Assembly (NCBI GenBank): GCA_015680685.1
Contig: MNCI01007710.1
Span: forward strand, 161,271 to 225,270
Reading direction: 5' to 3'
DNA length: 64,000 nucleotides
From: Gnetum montanum
Lineage: Eukaryota > Streptophyta > Gnetopsida > Gnetales > Gnetaceae
The position numbers and the translations under genes were made by a program. The notes beneath the pieces are model-generated. The model was not told the DNA's origin and ran no database searches. It was given only the letters and a program-made list of their open reading frames with translations. Of the stretch, positions 47,480 to 57,168 are shown piece by piece (within the stretch, counting starts at the first letter, position 1; each line of letters begins with the position of its first letter).

Positions 47480-50265
47480 ATGGCCCCGAAATGTGGACAA
47501 AAGGAAGTTCTTGCTCAAGGTGTAAGCAAACGACCTAGGAGAGATGGAAGATAAGATCCTGCCAGACAACATGCAAAACAGGAGGAACAATCATTTAGTA
47601 TTCATCAAGAGGACCCTCCTACCATACAATCCGGGCAAGCAGAAGGAGAAACTGCTACAACACTTGAACAGGGAAAACATCTCATGTTGCCCCAAGATTG
47701 TGTTCAGGCCATCCATGAAAAGTCCACATTCACTGTGGTGATTGTGGAATTAAACTTTGAATCTTTTGCAGAGTTCACTCTTGAGGCTATTAAGGATCAC
47801 CTCAAGGGGTCTCCCTTATGGCCTACCCTCTTCGAAAGCAGTGCTTGGTACCTAGGGGAGATGTACCAGTTCTGGCACAATAGAGATCAAGGCAGTATTG
47901 TCAACATTTGTGGTGTGATCGTCAATTTCTCCACATAGGCCATTTTGAAAGTGTTAAACCTTTCGAATACAGTGCCCAAATTTGGTCAGTTATCCACCCG
48001 TTCAGACCCCAATGTGCGACGGGATTGGTTGGAAAGGGCTTATGGCAGAGATAAGACATTTGGTGAGCTGACGACGGAAGAGAGGATCTACTTTAAAATT
48101 GGAACATGTCATCTCTTCCCCATGAAGGGCTTAAAAAGGATATCAAATTATGTGGTAAGAGGATGTGCAATGCTGATGGAAAAGGTTAATGCTAACCTGC
48201 CACATTTATATTTAACAGAGATCCTGAGGCAGTTTGAGGAATGGAAGACAGGGAAGATGGCGTTGCCTTTTCCTTGTCTTATCAGAAAGATTTGCCAACG
48301 TGCTGGTATCAAGGGGTACACCAATGATGTCCTCCGGAAAGCCCAAAATGCTTCATATGCTGAACTGTTAAAGCCACCAGCTGCAAGGAAAATTACTGGT
48401 GAGATGTTGGGACCAGAAGAAGAAGAAGAACAGATGGCTAGACCAATTGCAACTCAACTTGCAGGACCCAGCTAATCTCCAAGCACAGGACCTAGCTAAT
48501 AATAGGAAGTAGGGCCCAACACAGGCCAAGATTAGTCGCCATTGTAAGACTATAGACCGTCGATGAGCCATCTTAGGGCCATTGTTAAAATGGTTAGTTG
48601 GGAAGTCATGATGATGTAAATCTCTTCCGCGTCATTGATGATGCCATTTAGCCCACAATTTCTTTAGATCATACAAGGGGTGAAGTGTTGATCCAAAAAG
48701 GAGAAGGGGGAAGTGTTTGGTCACAATAGATCTCGGGAAACGTGACATCTTTCCAAGTGTAATTAGAAACTGCTGAAGGGGCCACTATGGTGGTCATGCA
48801 ACACTAGGGTGCCATTGGAGCCGCAGATGTGGTCGCAGGCCACATCAAAGAATCAGTCAATGTACCTATTGTGCCATTGGCAGATCTCACAGGAGCATGG
48901 GATGCTCAAATTTTGGCTGAAACCTTAATGACTCTTGCGGAACATGAGGATGTGCTTAATTGATTGCTTCAAATAGGACAAGTAATGACGTCCTTGTTTG
49001 ACATCCCTCAGGATGTTATGGTAATTCAATCAAACCTCATTTCCACGAAGGGGAAGCTGGTCTTAATAGAAGTGAGAGTTGAGCATGCTGAAGTAGAGGT
49101 GCAGAAATTACAAGAGCAACTCGTGGCCCTACAAGCAGCACAACGGGACCCTTTGCAATTTGTTCCCCTAGACCAGCTAGATAATTTCAGAACTGAGCAA
49201 CTAACCAAGCTAATCACAAAGAATAAAAAAGTGCCTGATGAAAAAGAGAAGGCTATTTGGGATGCCTCTATAGCACAGGCACAAACTCATGCACATCTTA
49301 AAGCACTCAATGCCTTATAAGAAGAAAATAAACAGCTCATTGCCGACAACCTTTGGTTGACCATTGTGGAAAAGCAAAAGAATGTTCTCAAGGAACACTT
49401 TCATCAATTGCGAGAACAATTTATTTGGGTCAACCAAGAGATAAGTCGTTTAGCCAGGGAGAATCGAACCCTCTCAATGGAGGAGGTACACGCAGTTTGT
49501 CAAAAGACAGCTATTGAAATAAGTGCGTGGAAAAATGAGGCTAAACGACATGAATAGCTGAAGGAGCACTTTCGAGATCAGGTGGGGATGTATAAACAGA
49601 TCCTTGAGAAGGAGTTCCATATGGTCAAGGCCCACATCAATGATATTAGTACTCAACACACTAACTGGTGGGCCATATTGGACACATATGCTTTTGCCCA
49701 CCAAGTGGAAGTTAAGAACCGGGACCTGCAGATTCAGGATCTAATAGAATACATGGAGTTGGCAAACTTACGGTATGCCAACCTTACTATGTTAATAGAA
49801 GGGTGCCCGAGGATAGAGCTTGAGTAGTAGGTAGCAACCACCAATGTTAAATACGAAGCAGAATTTGCAGAACGCAAGAAGTGGTTGGAAAAACTGGAGG
49901 TCGCAAATTTTGAACTTGTGGTGGTAAAGGCAAGCTACCAAGGCCAAAAAGGTGTCACAATGGATTTGGCTTGATGGCTTGCAGATTTCCAAGAATACAA
50001 AGATAAATCTAGAGCCTATGAAGAGGAACGACAGGTATTTGCAGCCTGGTATGTCAAGGCCAATCAAATGTTTCCACAATTACACTGTTTGTGGGAAGTG
50101 CTGACTCTGTAAAACATTGGAACATTAGCATGGAAGGCACAAGACCCTCGAACTGAAGAGGAGAAGCTTTAGGCCATACTTCAACACCATCAAGTCTCAA
50201 AGCCTGCAGCATAAGACAAAAGGAAAGCACTAATGGAGGAGCCATCGCCATCAGGAACTACATGA
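47480..50265 (+). pseudogene. ORF2 of element 1: plant-transposon-like domain and coiled coil
   Basis: About 930 codons when breaks are ignored. ATG at 47480 (MAPKCGQKEV, then basic KRPRR). The domain at 47684-48380 reads KGSPLWPTLFESSAWYLGEM, a GVIVNFST strand, FGELTTEERIYFKIGT, LMEKVNANLPHLYLTEILRQ, GKMALPFPCLIRKICQRAGI. This is the pattern of the 'putative plant transposon protein' domain often found as an extra ORF in plant LTR elements. A Pro/Ser linker follows, then a long Glu/Gln/Leu-rich coiled coil (48964-49830) with heptad-like spacing, ending MEEPSPSGTT and TGA at 50263-50265. Stops at 47552, 47936, 48473 and others; one frame change between 48475 and 48964. Function unknown. Confidence 0.75.
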
Positions 50266-50430
50266 GTTTCACAAATTTTGTAGTTATAGCACATTCTTTG
50301 TGTTGTGTCTTTGTTTTGTTTTCATTCCACACTATGGCATAATCCCATTTTCACCATCCAATAATCCCATACCTATCCACTATGTAATTACTATAACTCG
50401 CGGATGAGTTTTCATTCAGTTGTGGGGGTA

Positions 50431-51211
50431 TGATGAGTTGTCATTTGGGCAACGGCGATATCGCATATGCGATATCATGGCTTGTCTCCTCATCTATAAA
50501 TAAGAGGTAGGTAGATCATCAGATCAATTAGTAAGTCAGTTTAGAGTTAGTTTGATTTTAGTTTTTATTTTTCCTCTCAATGTATGCCTACAGTGTGGTG
50601 ATTGTAATTGTATGGCATCCTTTATTCGAGTGTGATGTACTTGGACACGCACATGACCAACAATAAAGATCGAGATTACTTCATCATTGCAGCATTCACT
50701 TAGTTTAATCATTTAATTAATTGTTATTTATTTCTTTCCTAGTTAATCTCTCTCACCCTTATCTCATGTTAAAATGCAGAATGAGTACAACTTGATTACG
50801 AGCACTTAAGTGTGACTACTTGGTAACCCAGTAGCGTACCTAGGATCTATGCTTGGTAATCCTAGTGGTAGTCATGCACGAAGTCCAAGGTGTGTACAGA
50901 TAATCAAGGGATGGATGCTTATTGCACTTAGGCTAGTTTAGATTCTCTCACCCTCTCTCTCCTAGATTAGTAAATATTACTTTCCATTGCTTTCAAGAGT
51001 AGCGTTAAATTAGAAACCACATCATACACCTCACTCTGGACTAAACCATACGTAACAAAGATAATACTAGTCCAGGTGGAAAGACAACGAACTGTGACCT
51101 AAGGCTAACTGTCTAGATGCCACAACTAGTTCATCTGCGGAGTTTGACCGGATCGGGCATGTAACACTCGTATTCGTATGGTTGAGTGTAGGGGTACCTC
51201 GCCACTCATCA
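50431..51211 (+). repeat. 3' LTR of element 1
   Basis: 781 bp, same termini as the 5' LTR. Compared with it, it has many C/T and G/A changes and lacks about 16 bp near 50580. GATATC pair at 50457-50476 and CTATAAATAAGAGG at 50494. Confidence 0.92.
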
Positions 51212-51216
51212 ATTGG
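51212..51216. repeat. Right target duplication of element 1
   Basis: ATTGG, equal to 42954-42958. Confidence 0.85.
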
Positions 51217-51448
51217 CCTTGACATACCATGCCACAAATAGCCATCGTTCCTCTTTGTAGGCTTGGGCCTTAACCTCTCCACCTTTTTCTTGGCCAAATT
51301 GTATAGTGACAAAAGTTCCTTGATGGATACTGAATGATTGTGCCTCTTGCTCTGCATGTTTTGCATGAGGTCCTTGGCCTCTGCCTCTCCCTAGGCATTT
51401 AGTTGCACCTTGAGAAGGTCCTCCTTATTGTCCTCTTTTAGGAGCTAT
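51217..51448 (-). pseudogene. ORF2 N-terminus of the outer element, with internal deletion
   Basis: The minus-strand start codon is mutated to ATA (51448-51446), followed by an APKRGQ-like start. KRHNHSVSIKELLSLYNLAK (about 51350-51290) matches the out-of-frame equivalent in elements 1 and 2. It then jumps directly to the ORF2 C-terminal sequence (LRPKPTKRNDGYLWHGM), so about 2.3 kb of ORF2 is missing. Continues at 42958. Confidence 0.7.
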
Positions 51449-51877
51449 CTATAATCACACATAGATTAATTATTAGTAAGGTTATTAAAAGAAGTTCAAT
51501 TATTTCATACCTTTCTCATTGTCTTTAATAAATGTTGAATTCTTTGCTTAGTCAACCTAATTTATTTAGGTGACACATAAAAGGACATGTAATGGTTTTG
51601 AAGAATGTTTGATAAAATGATGGAAAAGGAAAGAATAGATTTGGGAATGAAGTACTTGAAGGGTATAAAATGATGTGATGATGATGTGCAATGAGTGTAA
51701 ATTACAAAGGTTATACAAGAGGATCCTTCCCAAAGCAGGTTCCTACCTACGATGCCATTACGTAACCATGCTTGAAAATGTCTGTAGGTACTAAAAGGTT
51801 TAAATGTAATCCCCACCAATTGCACAAAACACACACATGTAGATACCACCATGATGAGATATGAATTCAATGCTACA
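51449..51877 (-). other. gag-ORF2 spacer of the outer element (3' part)
   Basis: Homologous to 56100-56400 of element 2. It keeps the branch point TACTAAT (51478-51472) and the acceptor GATTATAG ending at 51449, but lacks the GATATC/TATA internal promoter block. Confidence 0.65.
51873..51877. repeat. Left target duplication of element 2
   Basis: CTACA; the right copy at 61016-61020 is TTACA (one C/T change). Confidence 0.7.
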
Positions 51878-52746
51878 TGATGAATTATGATTCATTAGGC
51901 TCCAATATCGGATTCGCGATATCGGATCCACGATATCATGGCCTAGCTAGCGATATCAGATACACGATATCGTGACTCCTGTGTGGGCCTATAAATATAC
52001 ATGTAGGCATAAGGAGTCGGGAGTTAGTAGTTTAGTTAGAAGTTACTTTTCATTTTTAGTTCTTCTCAACCCTTTTTCCCTAGTGCATGCCTATAGTGTG
52101 ATGATTGTAATTGTACGACACCTTTATTCGAGCATGCTATACTTGGACACTCACATGATCAGAAATAAAGATCGAGATTACTTCATCACTGCAGCATTCA
52201 CTTAGTTTAATTATTTAATTGTTATTCATTGCTTTCTTACTTAATACTTCTTTATCCTCAACTCCTATTTCTATTATTAAACGCGGAATGAGTACAACTT
52301 AATCATGAGCATTTAAGTGTGACTACATGATATCCTAGTAGCTTACCTAGGATATGCTCTTGGTAATCCCAGTAGTGGTTGTACACGAGGTCCAAGATGT
52401 GTAAGAATGATTAAAGAATGGATGTTCTTCACACTTAGGCTAGTTTAGAGTCTCTCCCCCAATGTCCTATGAGCTTAACTCTCTCCCCCTTTTCCTCCTA
52501 GCTTAATTAACATTATTTTCTATTGTCTCTAGGAGTAGCACTAGTTTAGGACCACATCATACACCTCACTCTAGACTAAACCATACATGACAAAGCAAAT
52601 ACTAGTCTAGATGGGAAGATAGCAAACTGCGATCAATGAGTAACTATCTAGATACCATAACTAGTCCATTTGCAGAGTTTGACTGGATCGTGTGTGAAAC
52701 GCTCATATTCATATGGTTGAGTGTAGGGGTACCTTGCCACTCATCA
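51878..52746 (+). repeat. 5' LTR of element 2
   Basis: TGATGAATTATGATTC...ACTCATCA; repeated at 60133-61015. Confidence 0.9.
51904..52000 (+). promoter_or_regulatory. LTR promoter of element 2 (GATATC array and TATA box)
   Basis: Five ATATC-containing words between 51904 and 51972, four of them full GATATC, spaced about 11-20 bp, then CCTATAAATATAC at 51988-52000. The 3' LTR keeps the array at 60158-60241 with CCTATAAATACA near 60258. Confidence 0.6.
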
Positions 52747-52747
52747 T

Positions 52748-52768
52748 TGGCGCTGTTGCCAAGGACGA
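52748..52768 (+). other. Primer-binding site, tRNA-Asp type (element 2)
   Basis: TGGCGCTGTTGCCAAGGACG right after the LTR, close to the tRNA-Asp complement TGGCGCCGTTGCCGGGGA. Confidence 0.8.
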
Positions 52769-52883
52769 TGTTAGTTATTTAGATTAGTTATATCATACAA
52801 GATCGCTGTAATAATTATTAATGATATATCCTTTAGAAAAGAAATTAAATTAAATTCAATTAAGTCACACACCACTCACAACA

Positions 52884-55166
52884 ATGTCTCTCTCACAAGA
52901 CTATGCTAATGCCACAACTAGTGAGGAAATTCATTGGAGAAGCAACAAATTATATGATGAAGAAAAAGTTTGGAGTACTCAAATTTATGTAGGAGTTCCA
53001 TATGTTCATGAGTATTCCAACAATACTCAAGGATTCTTGTTAACCAACTCTGACACCTCTAGTAAGGATGGGACAACCCATAGAACAAAGAGGCCTGAAA
53101 GGCCTAGGACCTTCTCAATAACTAACAAGAATCTATTAGGGGATGATTGGAAAACTTGCAAAAGTTAGGACAAGTTTTTTAGTTCTTTCTCTTCCTCTAC
53201 TCCTTCAATATTAGATTGTGACATGGATGACTATCTTTCAAGGGATCAGCATAGAACTAAAAATTGAGCTCACAAAGAAAATCGAGAATGCCAACATGAA
53301 CAAGGACAACATCGTCTCAGCTCGCAAACTCATAACCTACTTAGTGACGATGAACCCTTGTTGGCCACTAAGAGCCTAATGACTATACAAGAGGCTATTC
53401 AAATATCTTGCAGGCATTGAAAGGGAAGTCGTTTACCCAGGCTTGATTTAAACAACGTTTCTAAGTTCAAAGGAGGCTATGATTCAGATCTGCAACAGCA
53501 TATACAAGCCTTCTATGATGCTTGTGTATGGAATAATATCGATAAAGGATGGAAAAAAATTAAGCTCTTTCTATGACAATCATTGGCTAAGCAAAAGTGT
53601 GGTACAGATCCTTAAAACCAAAATCAATTCGTAGTTGGCCAACAATGGTAGAACTCTTTACTGAATGATATCAAACCTATGCCAGAGTGTTGGCCTTGAG
53701 GAGACAAATCTAAGAATGGAAACAAGGGCAACATGAAACCTTGGACATGGCCTTAGAAAGATAATATTCTTTATTAAACATATGCCTAGGGCATGGATTC
53801 TCTGAGGAAAGGCTAATGTATCACATCATGGATGGGCTCCGTAATAAAACAAAGTAAACCCTAGGGATGTATGCCCGAGGTCAACTATATGAGCTACAAA
53901 CCCATCAACTCCAAGAACTCATTAAGAGGGTAGCAAAAGAAGAAGGAGAAATGGCTAAATGGGAGAATGTTGAAAACTCTCAACAAGACCAAAATCTTGA
54001 ATTAGCAAAGGTCCATAACCATAAAGAGGAGAAATCAGCTCACCTTGAGGAAGTGCAATTGTTTCTAACCTTGCCAATGCAATAAGCACTAGATGAAATC
54101 AAGGCAAAGATTAATAAGATGATGGAATGGGTGCATGAAAAATATGGAGAATATGCTAACAATTGTAGAGGCACAACTATGCCGAATCAAGAAACAGGAT
54201 AGGACACCACACAACAATCAGAACAAAGGGTAGAAGATAATAAGAATAAGAACTCAATTGTCAACTTCACATATCAATGCAATGTTTGTATGTATGATCA
54301 CCCAAAAGGCCAATGTTACATCCATATTTTGTACAGAAATATCAGGTTCACCACAGTGGGAAAAGCCCCAATCGTGGGGGAGGCCGTCGCCAACCCAACC
54401 ATATCCTTTGTATGTCCCAACGCCAAATGTTTACTGTGTTCAACACCCTATTTCTCCAACTGGATCATCATCCTCTACTTCACCTCATCATTATCATTCT
54501 CCAAAATACTATCCACTCATACCCTCTTCGATAAGGTCACCACCTCATGTACCTTACACTTTTCCTCAACAACAATATTCTCATCCTTCGCCTCCTTCTA
54601 CATCGCCATCAATTATAGTAGAAGGTTTTGCACCATAGCACCAACCTATGAATGCTACTTGTGCTACTATTATCAACAATAGTGGAAGTCCTTAAAAGTG
54701 CCTTTTCTTTAGGCATGGCCATAGAAAGAAGCAGCACAATGCTGAACCCACTACATCTCCCAACCCAGCATAAGTTCAATGCTATGATGCATCCTTCTCC
54801 TCGAACTTAACACCTCGTGTTACCTTATCAAGGCCACCAATCAATACTCCAACAACTATGTGGCCTAATGAATATAACCACAGAGGGGGACACATTGATC
54901 CTTGCATGCCATCTTACAGTCAAGGGTGCCATAGTGGGGTAGCTCCTTATCCCATGACCCCATCATATAACCTACCCCACTATGTCTATTATGGTTGAGT
55001 GTGTGAACCCCAATATGGGTACATTTCAACCACCACATCAAAAGACACCCAGTGGTTGGGATATGATGAATCCCCAACATTTCCAACATGCATGGTTCCA
55101 CACTTTCCATTTATTAATTCTCGCCATGATCAAAGGTTTAGTCATGGGGGACATCCCCCATTCTAA
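52884..55166 (+). pseudogene. gag of element 2, decayed
   Basis: Starts MSLSQDYANATTSEEIHWRS at 52884. The capsid-like core near 53620-53870 is frame-broken but shows MVELFTE and YARVLALRRQI-like sequence. A Glu/Lys-rich helix is at 53867-54085. The knuckle CNVCMYDHPKGQC lies near 54277-54315, spacing CX2CX3HX4C. The Pro/Ser/His-rich C-terminal region ends GGHPPF and TAA at 55164-55166. No protease follows. Carries an insertion near 53010-53300 (Ser/Thr/Arg-rich) not seen in the element 1 gag. Confidence 0.72.
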
Positions 55167-56577
55167 CAAATAGAATTAATAAATTTTTTTCCTTTTCTTT
55201 AATTTTACAATTTTTTGTTTTCTAGTTTTTCATCTTTTAATTTGTTATTTTATTCTTTTATTTATTGTTTTATCTTTTTATCTTTTTATGAGTAATCTCA
55301 TCTATGAACAAAACACTCATGTGACTCGTTGTATGAGGTGTTGTTCTATCCTATCAAGTCTTAGGTGAATAATTATTTGGATAGTGAGCCCATCACATCC
55401 ACCCACCCATTCTATTAATAAGAGGTTCTACTATGGGTATGATGATATTCTTGACATCATTAAAACTTAAAATGATTTTGTGCTCATTATGCCCAAAGCA
55501 AAAAATGATGGACTAAGAGGGAATGGCCAGGGTGTGACATCAAGGGAACTTGTGGATTCTCTTTGGTGACATCTGTAGGAGTTATCATGCAAATTGGTTG
55601 TGCTAAGATCCCTGTAGATCTAACACAAAATGAGAGTAAGACTAAAAAAGACACTTAATAAAAAAAAAAACGAAACAAACAAATGCTATTCTAGGGGGTT
55701 CCACTAGAAAGACATGCACCCATGCCTGAAGGTAGGTGACTTCTCTAGATTACGCATCAATAAAGAAAAACAAACAAAAAAGAAAAGAAAAGAAAAGAGA
55801 TTAAGACAAAAAGTACCACAAAGCAATTCTGAATCACTTCTCCCTTGAACAAAATGCTAAGTGATCACACACCTTATTGTCATGGTACTCTTATGGTTGT
55901 CCATCATGGGATGAAATAATGCGATGTCACTGATTAGAGGAATAGACTTGGTCTTGATTTTGGTGTGACAGGTTAATGACACATTAATCATGCCCTACAC
56001 TCAAGATTCATTATGCCATGGGTTAGTCACCTTACATCCCAATCTTTGTAATCCCTTCTACAATTTGCCTCATCTCACTCTTCAAGCATTTGTGACTTGT
56101 GTCTTGTGTAGCATTGAATTTATACCTCATCACGGTGGTATTTACATGTGTGTGTTTTGCAGAGCTATTGTGGATTACATTTAACCCTTCTAGTGCCTAC
56201 GAACATTTTAAGGTGTGGTTACGCAAGGGCATTATAGGTTGGAACTTGCTTTGGGGAGGGTCCACTTGCGTGACTTTTATAATTTGAATTTTTTGGACAT
56301 CATCAAATCATTTTATACCCTTCGAGTACTACATTACCAATGGTATTCTTTCCCTTATTATCCTTCCGATTTAACCATTCCTATGTACCAAAATATGTCC
56401 TTTTTCCTCATCTGACTTATGAATTTCATCGTTAGATCCTACCCCATTATAATTTTTGTGCATTCTGGTCTATTTAACAATACCATGGACTATTCACATT
56501 AACCTCAAAGCCTTCATTTTTGGCCTTGAAATTTTAGAAATTCATTAATTTTTCTAAGTACCCTATTTTAAATAGGC
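55167..56577 (+). other. Conserved gag-ORF2 spacer of element 2
   Basis: Same blocks as 45764-46964: T-rich start, CCACTAGAAAGACATGCACC (55711), a purine run (55760-55805) and an ACACTCAAGATTCATTATGCC-like block (55997). Short frames at 55990-56415 are not convincing genes. Confidence 0.7.
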
Positions 56578-56668
56578 CACGATATCGAATACGTGATATC
56601 GGATTCGATGTGATATCGGGGCTACACTATGGGGTACACGATATCGTGTCAACAAAAATTATATATAT
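56578..56668 (+). promoter_or_regulatory. Internal LTR-like promoter of ORF2 (element 2)
   Basis: GATATC words at 56581, 56596, 56612 and 56640, then a TATA-like TTATATATATGG at 56659-56670. It resembles the element's LTR array but lies about 500 bp upstream of the ORF2 ATG. Confidence 0.6.
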
Positions 56669-56742
56669 GGATCCCCCACACATGTCAACATTAGTTTCAA
56701 CTATTCACACAAGGGGATTTTTTCAAATTTTCTTCACAAATT

Positions 56743-57168
56743 GTGATTTGCACACCTCTTGGTCAAATAGCCATAACTCACTTGCTAGTGCTCCGATTCT
56801 CATTCTGATCAAAGCTACCTGAACCTGGAGTGTTTAGCTTAGTCATGGGGGAAGGCTACATGCTAAATCACACATAAATTTTTTGAAATTCACCATCACC
56901 TGAAGGATACTATAAAGGGTAATTGATTATAAAAATGATAAACATATTGCCAAAAAAAATCTTATCTCCTCACCCACACCAGGAAATTAAATATTGAAGC
57001 CACCTAATCAAATTGGGCCCACTATTAAAACTTTTAGGGGACATTTTCATAAAATTTCTTAACTCTGAATCATAAAAAATAAGAAAATGAACTCATTAAG
57101 GCAAGAAGTAAGGTATAACTTAACTTTTGTAAACAACCTTACTAATGATCGGCCCCGTGTGATTGCAG
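56743..57168 (+). other. Candidate 5' UTR intron before ORF2 (element 2)
   Basis: Branch point TACTAAT (57140-57146) and GATTGCAG acceptor ending at 57168, abutting the ATG. The donor candidate GTGATTTG (56743) is poor. Confidence 0.4.

Larger units (their letters stand above)
42959..51211 (+). mobile_element. Nested gag/ORF2 LTR retrotransposon without pol (element 1)
   Basis: 8253 bp with LTRs of 794 and 781 bp and a perfect 5-bp duplication ATTGG. Internal order: tRNA-Asp-type primer site (TGGCATCATTGCTGGGGACG at 43754), gag (43896-45763), conserved spacer with a 190-base gap, an LTR-like internal promoter (about 46970-47000), ORF2 (47480-50265) and a polypurine tract GTTGTGGGGGTA next to the 3' LTR. 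No protease, RT, RNase H or integrase motif in any frame. The two LTRs differ by many transitions and a small deletion, so it is old. Confidence 0.9.
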
